Shown piece after piece: positions 1 through 8,300 of a stretch of DNA of 34,355 nt (the first letter of the stretch is position 1; each line of letters opens with the position of its first letter). The stretch covers positions 30,907,366-30,941,720 of the forward strand of contig NC_049979.1 of assembly GCF_000003815.2 (NCBI RefSeq), written 5' to 3'. The translations under genes were made by a program, and so were the position numbers. Source of the DNA: Branchiostoma floridae (lineage: Eukaryota > Chordata > Leptocardii > Amphioxiformes > Branchiostomatidae). The notes under the pieces are model-generated. The model did no database searches. It was not told where the DNA came from and worked only from the letters and a program-made list of their open reading frames with translations.

Positions 1-252
1 CTGTATGCCTTTCCTTGCACTGATTGCTACTAATTTGAACGGTAGTATAGTCAGCTACTTATAACACAAGCGATACTACTGTACCGGTGTTGCCTTCCCT
101 GCTTTAGACAAGAACTTTTTTGACCAGACAGGGATACTTATATAAATGTAGTGAAGTAGCGACTACGTATGAGATATTTGAAGAATATATACACAACTTC
201 ATCAAGAAAATCTACACACACAATACCCTTAAACACTACCTGTAAGAGGCAC
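1..252. other. left-edge intergenic DNA, nothing recognised
   Basis: No open frame, splice-site pair or clear repeat was seen in this stretch. It leads into the TTTACC-rich repeat. Confidence 0.5.
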
Positions 253-750
253 TCATCTGCAGCTAGCTTGCAGATACATTTGTAGCACTGCATGAAAAGT
301 CAGATTTACCATATTGGTAAATGCTATGTATAGCCGGGTAAAGTTTAGATTTACCTGGGATTTATCGACATTTACCCGCCGGTAAAGGTGCAAATATACC
401 TGGCATTTACCTGCATGGTAAAGCGGGTAATGTTTGCCTGATTTACCCACATTTACCACGTTCGTGTAAATATGGGTTTACCGAGATTTACCGTACGAGG
501 TATTTCTCATATATTTTTCGCGTTTACCCACATTTACCAGGTTTGTGTAAACATGCGTTTACCGGGATTTACCGTACGTGGTATTTCTCATATATTTTCC
601 GCGTTTACCGAAATTTACCAGGCGGAGTATTTTTCGTATAACTGTATTTACCCATATTTACCTCGGATTTACATATACCTTCACCAGAATATTCAATGCC
701 ATATTTACCCCTATTTCCCTACATTTAGCTGTATTTACCTTGGGATTACA
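253..750. repeat. TTTACC/GGTAAA-rich dispersed repeat
   Basis: The block is built from dozens of TTTACC and GGTAAA hexamers in both orientations, so it can fold on itself. An open frame over 472-768 is only a by-product of the repeat. The edge around 285-312, read on the minus strand, resembles 16841-16873 (GGTAAATC, then a TTTCATGC core, then TACA), where a second TTTACC block lies in the opposite orientation. This makes it a dispersed family rather than local simple sequence. The family name is unknown to me. Confidence 0.6.
442..633. repeat. 81-bp tandem duplication inside the TTTACC block
   Basis: The segment starting at 472 recurs at 553 with few differences. Both units contain GATTTACCGTACG, then GGTATTTCTCATATATTTT, then a CGTTTACC box. 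The 30 bases before 472 match the 30 before 553, giving about 2.3 copies with an 81-bp period. Confidence 0.8.
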
Positions 751-886
751 CAACCTTTACTAGAATAACATCACATATACCCTCTTTTCCCCACATTTAG
801 CTGGAAGTTTACCAATGACTCCCCAGAATTACCCAAATTAACCTGATTTTGAATCCTAACATGGTTTGTAACAAAAATCAGCAATA

Positions 887-892
887 TTTATT
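887..892 (-). promoter_or_regulatory. candidate poly(A) signal of the minus-strand gene
   Basis: TTTATT on the plus strand reads AATAAA on the minus strand, 921 bases downstream of the stop codon at 1813-1815. It would give a 3'UTR of about 0.9 kb that contains a hAT MITE remnant. Another TTTATT lies at about 927-936, so the exact site is uncertain. Confidence 0.35.
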
Positions 893-1568
893 GGATAAAC
901 ATATCAACATTTACAGTTTCATTTCATTTTATTTATAACGAAACCCAAATGGGCTAATCTTCCAAGATTCACAACATTTCTGAACTACATACATTTAAAA
1001 ACATGCAGAATGCAACAGTACAATCAGAGTATTGACAATACGAGCAGTGTCTTACCGACATTTTTAAAAAAACTTGAGGTCAAAGGTCTAGTTTGGTTAT
1101 CTAAAGGGTAAACAGATAAATGTTATAGTTTTGCCATATACAAGTGTGACCTTTTCTTACAAACTAATGTTCATAGTATGATTGGACATTGATCAATTGT
1201 CTTGTATACAAGCTAAACAGTTACAAGGAACATTGATCATGAATGACATTCAATTAAGTAACATGCAGTTTATCGTCACACACTATCTAATCTTATTATC
1301 AGTATATGTCATTGTGAAGACAAACAGGCTTTAGAACTTATGTACATGATTACTTTTGCCATATACTATTTGTCTGTCCCATTTCATGTCACCTGGATAG
1401 TTATGTATCCTGCCACTGAACAATCTACAAATAAAAATCTATGACTAAAAGTCTTTTTACAATTCTACTTGACGGAATTACATTATCATTTATAACTCAT
1501 GACAAACCAACCCTATTCATCCTTCTAAACCTAACATCATGATTGTAAAAATATTTCTATACCTAACA

Positions 1569-1783
1569 TAGGGGTGGGTACTGGTACCTTGTACAAAAGC
1601 ATATTTTCTAAAAAATGAACTGACAAAAAAACCACACTAGACTGGATTTTTGACCAATTAGAAAATAAACAGATTATATCAACTTTCATAAACAGCTTTC
1701 ACAAACAATTAGGTCCAGGTTTAGGTCAGGACCTGATCTTCTGGACCTGAACCATAACTGTACGTGAATATTATGTACCCTCT
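1569..1783 (-). mobile_element. hAT-type MITE, internally deleted remnant
   Basis: It begins TAGGGGTGGGTACTGGTAC, the same terminal inverted repeat as the full copies at 6908-7358 and 8067-8507. It then follows their right end in reverse orientation (GTACAAAA, a TTTTCT tract). It jumps to the subterminal AGGTCCAGGT / GGACCTGA palindromic block of the opposite end, so the middle is missing. The far end near 1774-1783 is decayed and no 8-bp duplication can be seen. It lies in the inferred 3'UTR of the unknown gene. Confidence 0.65.
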
Positions 1784-1812
1784 AAAGTTGCTTACAAATC
1801 CAATCATCCTGT

Positions 1813-2328
1813 TCAGACAGGATTGGTTTTTTTTACCTTAGAGGTTGAGGGTGGGCCTGGGACCCTCTTAACAGATTGTCTCCTGGCTAAGTCTGTTTGC
1901 ATCTTGCTGTACTTAAAGTCAAGCTCCCGCTTGTATCTTGTAAACAAGTCTGACTGCCAGGGAATCGGCCTGGTCTTGAAGGTCTTTTCTTCCTCATCAG
2001 AGTCCCCGGAGTCCTCTGAGGACATATACTCTGTCAGGAGNNNNNNNNNNNNNNNNNNNNNNNNNNNNNNNNNNNNNNNNNNNNNNNNNNNNNNNNNNNN
2101 NNNNNNNNNNNNNNNNNNNNNNNNNNNNNNNNNNNNNNNNNNNNNNNNNNNNNNNNNNNNNNNNNNNNNNNNNNNNNNNNNNNNNNNNNNNNNNNNNNNN
2201 NNNNNNNNNNNNNNNNNNNNNNNNNNNNNNNNNNNNNNNNNNNNNNNNNNNNNNNNNNNNNNNNNNNNNNNNNNNNNNNNNNNNNNNNNNNNNNNNNNNN
2301 NNNNNNNNNNNNNNNNNNNNTCTACCAC
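1813..2328 (-). CDS. terminal exon, 5' part lost in assembly gap
   Basis: Reading from the gap edge at 2040 to the stop TAA at 1815-1813 gives 75 residues: a LLTEYMSSEDSGDSDEEE acidic patch, then TRPIPWQSDLFTRYKREL, a basic helix-like stretch, and a Pro/Ser/Lys tail (VPGPPSTSKVKKTNPV). The 280 unknown bases hide the acceptor and the link to exon 4. I assign it to the gene above from strand, order and the absence of another candidate. It could instead belong to a separate gene. Codons beyond 2320 are not reliable. Confidence 0.6.
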   Translation of the reverse strand: MVXXXXXXXXXXXXXXXXXXXXXXXXXXXXXXXXXXXXXXXXXXXXXXXXXXXXXXXXXXXXXXXXXXXXXXXXXXXXXXXXXXXXXXXXXXXXXXLLTEYMSSEDSGDSDEEEKTFKTRPIPWQSDLFTRYKRELDFKYSKMQTDLARRQSVKRVPGPPSTSKVKKTNPV

Positions 2329-5300
2329 TCTTGTCCTGCAATACGTTTAAAGATTAATACTGTGCAACACGCCGCGGAATTACACGGCGAACGGGCGCGT
2401 GGTTGGGAGGGGGTAAAAATACCGGTAGGAAGAAACACGGCACAATTAACTGCCGCTATGTACATTTATACATCCTCTGATGTTCCTTCCTTTTCTGTCA
2501 GTAAATGCATAAAACATAAACCTGCATGAGCATACAAAATGTCATGAGAAAACGGACGTATACTGTCAAGAATTTTCATTTAACTTCTGTCCGTCACAAC
2601 CGCTACGACGTAACACGTAACACGTAGATATAAAAATGGCGGGAAAATGGCTGCGTACGTTCAATTTTGCCCATTCAGTCGTAGATCCGGGCTATTATGC
2701 AACGGTTCTTCACACTTTTACATGAATTGTAGGTCACCAACAGAAATTCAAGATTGTTGTTGAATCATGTTCGTCTTGTGCCGTGAGCATGTGTAATTAT
2801 GATCTAAAAATTTGGCAACGAATGTGACAGTGTGTTCATCCCACGACGAGCTGCCTACCGCGAAAAAGATACTGAAAACTTTTTGCCTTGTTGTCTTCGA
2901 ATGCATTGTTATCGATGCTTTGTAAATGATGTATTGGACACATAGATGTCTGAAGTGTGCACAGCTCAGAAATAACTATTGTTGAATGTGTAGATCTCTT
3001 TAAGTTCCAGTATTTTTAATCTACCGGTATAAGTCTTACTACCGGTATTATGCCAATGCATGTTAAGTGTAAATGCTTTGATCATGACACAAATAGTATT
3101 TTGGTGTCTTATCTGGAAGTGATATACATTGTACATTGTACATTCCATGAATAGCTTCCTCAGGTTGGAAAGTCATTTCAAAATTAGTATAATTTTCTCA
3201 AGTCCTGCAGTAGTATTTGATTTTACTGCTGCATGTGTCCCTGACACAGTTGGGCATCAGTCAGTTAGTAGGGGATTTTGGACAGCATTTTTTGTTCATT
3301 TTGCCCTAAAAGGTTGGTTCACACGTGCGTATATTTCTAACTCCGTATGAAGTCTGAATTGACATTTTCCCATTCGCAGTCATACATACAATACGCATCT
3401 CATACACATCTGAATTGTTTTGAGTAAGTTTTGAGTACGCAGACATACGCACGGCGATGATAGTTTTGGACAGGCACAAAACCATCATACGTACGCAGCT
3501 ACGCAACTCATAAATATGCAATGGATTGGTCCCACGTCAGTTGAGTGCAGGCGAATATGTTATATGTTTGCACTTTAAAGTGTACACAGTAATACACTGA
3601 TATCGCAGCATGACATCTGGGCAGCATGCGCATAACGTACGTACTGCTTCAACTACATACCTCATACACAGCTGTCCACAGCAAGGAAAACACTGGGTTG
3701 CGCAAATTCATATGCACCTCATACGGAATTGGTATTTGATTCATACAAATTATACGTCACGCTAGATGTGCGTATAATTTAATTTGTTCCAAAAAATATT
3801 AGGCCTACAGCTTTATATTGATAGAATTTGGGACCTCATTAAAGCACGTGAAAATAAACCGATGTGTGAACCCACCTCAATAAAGCTAGCTGATCAGTTG
3901 CTGAAAAGCTGGCAGCTAGAACAGTTTTGGTTGTTATGTTCAACATACATTCAACAAAACTTTTTTCAAAACTTCTAAATTTGAGCTAAAAAAACAAACT
4001 TGCAAAATATGTTTCAATAGATAACTATTTTATTTGTGGTCACATTGTAAAGAAATGCAAACTGCCATCTTTTCAGCGGACATACATGTACAAAAGCTTT
4101 CATGCCTGAAAACAGGTGGTAAGGGGCATACAGCACTCGTTTTAAGACTCACTTTGGCTATCCTTGTGTTTCGAGAGCACTGCTTCTTGTGTTTCTCGCT
4201 CTTGCCCTTTGTTTCCCTCCTCTCTTCTTTTCTCTTACTCCCAAAGTATGTGGTAACAGCAGCTATAATGCATAAAGAGGGAAAACACAACGTCAGTCCT
4301 TCTTCATCAATTCCCACCAATTCAGTTCAAAACCTAAATCAGTTTGCTCTATTTTAGTTCATCATTTTGAATCTAACCATCTATCATGTTAAGAAGTATG
4401 TATGACCCTATCTTCATTGTCATGCGGGGATCAGCCTACATAGCCACAAAAGACGCTATTAAGGGCCATAACTTCATGCATCTTTGAAGATGGAAGGATG
4501 CCTGGACATGTCAAGTTTTTTACATGATTATTTTCAAATTACTAGTACTTCCTTTGTCCTCAAATATTTGAAATAATATTGCAAAAAAAAGAGAGAATGA
4601 CACCAGAACCAAGAATCTACATATACAACATAATAAAAAAGATTACTATCATCAGTATATTCCATGAAGACCAACATGTAATTTATAAAATACTACTGCA
4701 CCTTTGACCGTGCCAATCTTGTCTCCATATCCTGGGAGGAGCCCCTGCACAAACTCAAGTACAGCCTGAGTTGTAGCGTTGTTTGCTTCTGAGGTGGCCC
4801 TGCAAAAGATTCACAATGTGTCACTTCTCGTTGCTCCAACAGCATGGTCATATTTGTTGGAAATGTACCATGAAGGATAAGTGAAGTAAGAATTTTGTTT
4901 TTGGTTATAATTAGGGTTTGTAGGAAGGAATTATTTTTTCTAAAATATCCTCTTTAATAGGGCCTTCACACTGAAACCGAATTAGCAGGAATCAAGCAGA
5001 ACCATCCGGAATTAAGTATTTGCAAAATTCCAAATGGACTTTCTATCCCCTTCACACAAGAAGGATTAGCCCAAATGCCATCAGAATAAAAATCATTTTC
5101 TATTCCTTTGAATTCGTAGTGTGCTACATGTATTTTAGAAATTCTCACTGCATTCCAGATATTCTTTTGGCCACATTCTGGCAGAATTCAAAGTGGCTTG
5201 CCATTTTGGTTCTACATTGAATGAGATAAGAATGTTTAGAATAAGACTGGAATGCCATAGAATGCGGTCATACATAGAATACACTTATACCAGAATCCAC

Positions 5301-8300
5301 TTCAAATGCCATTCGATATTTCTCCACTTTGAATGCACCTCTAAAGTTTTCAACATGTCAAAAACTTTCGGGCCAGCAAAAAGAATGGGCACAAATAGCT
5401 GAGATGCAGTGAGAATTTCTGGAACACACTACCAATTCTCAGGAATTCCCAGTAATAGCAAATAATTTTCATTCTGACGGCATTCTGGCTCTTTCTTGCT
5501 CTCGTGTGAAGGGAACTTAACTGATATCATGGTATTATACCCTAACAATTAGTAACATAAAGACCAATTCAGTGCTGTCATTTTCAATTAAACTGATTTT
5601 TGCCATGACGATATTGTATAATGTTTTCATGACTAAGGCAAATTAGAAACTTTTATGTATTTGCTCCACTAGTGCCTGAGCTCAAAATAAAGAGGTTAGG
5701 ATTGGAGGATTTCACTTGCAGGGTTTAACAAGTTTTCTAAAATTTACTTGTCCTATCGGGCAGGTACGTGCAAAATTGACTTGCCCGAACCAACTTTCTG
5801 CTTGCCCAAAAGTTTAATTAACATTTTTCACTACTTTTTTTTTACGTGCAGCAATTCCTTTATCATTGAAATGATTTGGCTCTATTTTTCTGTGTTGACC
5901 AATGCTTGATGCAGTTACTGTGATAAGCAACAAGTATATCAAAATCTCATGAAAAAATCTTGCCCGATCGGACAAGTGGGGAAGGACATTGCCCGGGACA
6001 ATCAGGCTAGTGGACTTGTCCAATCCTGACTTGGGTCGCTAATGCAACAGGCCTGGCAAGAACTGCAGATAGGTCAAAATGTCACATTTGAAAGATCCCA
6101 TTGGTGTTTGTAGGTATTGGCCATACCTGGACCAGAATATTGCACACAAACCCCCTTCCTCCAACTTACTCGGAATTAGCTGGAATCAAGCAGAACCAAA
6201 ATATTCCTGGATATTAGAAGTGCACTCCCCAAAAAATTGAATTCATTCCAGTGACTGACCTGAATGCGGTGTACTTTGTTAGCACTTCATCAAAACTTTT
6301 CCTTCAATGGTACCTTCATTCCTTCAATGAAGAGAAACATCACTTGAAATGAATCTTGAAATGTATCATTGAGAAAATGTCAAAAAAGTGAAGCTTAATT
6401 TATAAAAGATATGTAAAATTTCTTAATTAATAATCTGCAGGTGCCCATGCATACCTTCCCAAAAGAAATGTTCCTGTTCAAAAGAAACGTTAAAAAAGGT
6501 ATGCATATTTCACTTACGTCATTCCTTTGGCACCATTCCACTTGGCTTTTCCCTGAGTGTTTACTGCATAGTCATAGCCTTGTCTAACCAGATTCTGCAA
6601 CAAAAGTACAGTACAAGGATTATATGTCTGTGTTGTCTAGAATCTTGGTAAAAATAAGAATGAAGACCTTTTTTGTACATTTTTTTTCACCCAGCTATAT
6701 GTAACAATATGTAAGAACATGTGATTGTCACACACAAAAAAAGACCAAACATGTGTAAAAGTATCATAGACCTAGTCTAACATAGAAAGTTGGCTTCTTC
6801 TCACTCTTTGATAATGGTGAAATGTAGGACTGTATCATATGTATAGTACAGTCAAACCTGTATTAAAGGCCACCTTTGCATAGCAGCCACCTGGCCACAG
6901 TGGCCACTAGGGGTGGGTACCGGTACAGAAAATTCAGGTCCAGGTCCGGTTCAGGTCCAAAGGATCAGGTCCAGGTCCGGACCTGAACCTGATTCATTAT
7001 GTGAGAACTTATGAATGGACGATACTCAAAACAATGGTCTATTTCGCAACAAAGACATCTGTTTTGTGGAGTATTCAACTCTCACTGGTGTTTTAAAATC
7101 CTACAAGGCTAAACAGCCTCTGTACTATTGACTGTAAAAACTGGTAGAAATGACTATAGATTCTACTTTACTTCGCTCTTGTTATTTTCCCCGACCGGTA
7201 AGCCCCGAAACGTGTGAATGCCTGATCAGATAATCTGTTAATTTTTCCAATAGGTCCAACATCCGGTCCACTGAATTTTTTAAGGTCTGTTTTTTCTGGA
7301 CTGGTCCAATAAGAAAAAACGGTTTTGTACTGATACACCGTACCGATACCCAGCCCTAGTGGCCAATTTTTGTCGGTCCCTTGGATTCGTAATAATTAAG
7401 AAATAGGCTTAGAGTCCAACGCAGCCACGGTCACACATTTTCCGGTCCCGTTGATACAGAAACAGTTATGTAATCCTGCTCCGAGTTTCAAATTGTAGTT
7501 TGCGAGGACTTGGAGTTCCTGACAGGGTCATTTTGACAGTAGCAGAAGGTATGCATGCCTTGAGCATTAAAGTGCAAGTCTTTGTCGGTGAATTTACTGA
7601 TTGAGACAATGTTACCTGGTGAGAACGATTAGTGGGAACTGAAATCATGTGTAGCTTGCTCGTGGTCAATTGATCAGCATTTTCTCTATAGTGGCCACCT
7701 GTCTATAGTGGCCATATTTCTTTAGTCCCTTGAGTGGCCGCTATAGACAGGTTTGACTATACAGCATCTTTTGCAAGGGATTTGTAGGCGCTATTAGTAA
7801 TACAAGTATTTCTTAGGTCTACATAGCATTGTTTGGGCCACAACAATGTGATTTTGGTTTTAAGCTTCAAAAAGATATTATATTGCTAGCTTGAAATATC
7901 AACAAGAAGCTGAATCTGTGGGGAAAGGCTGCACCTTAGTGCACATGGTTTCAGGATATCAGATACTCAGAAAGTCTTTTATGACATCTTATGTTTTCTG
8001 TTTATCTACTATTTTACATCTGAAAACCAACAAGTCAAATTGGCATGGCCTCAATGCAGTTTTTATTAGGGGTGGGTACTGGTACAGGAAATTCAGGTCC
8101 GGTTCAGGTCCAGAGGATCAGGTCCAGGTCCCTGAACCTGGACCTGATTCAGTATGTCACCGGAGAACTTGTGAATGAACGATACTCAAAACAATGGTCC
8201 ATTTCACAGCAAAGAAATCTGTCTTGCGGAGTATTCGACTCCCATTGGCGTCTTAAAATACTATAAGGCTAACTGTCTCTACTATTGACTGTAAAACATG

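Noticed and set aside
472-768. 98-codon plus-strand frame
   Set aside because: It reads through the 81-bp TTTACC tandem repeat, and its peptide repeats follow the DNA repeats.
4030-4357. Overlapping open frames on both strands
   Set aside because: Neither shows protein-like composition, splice sites or domains, and they shadow each other inside an intron.
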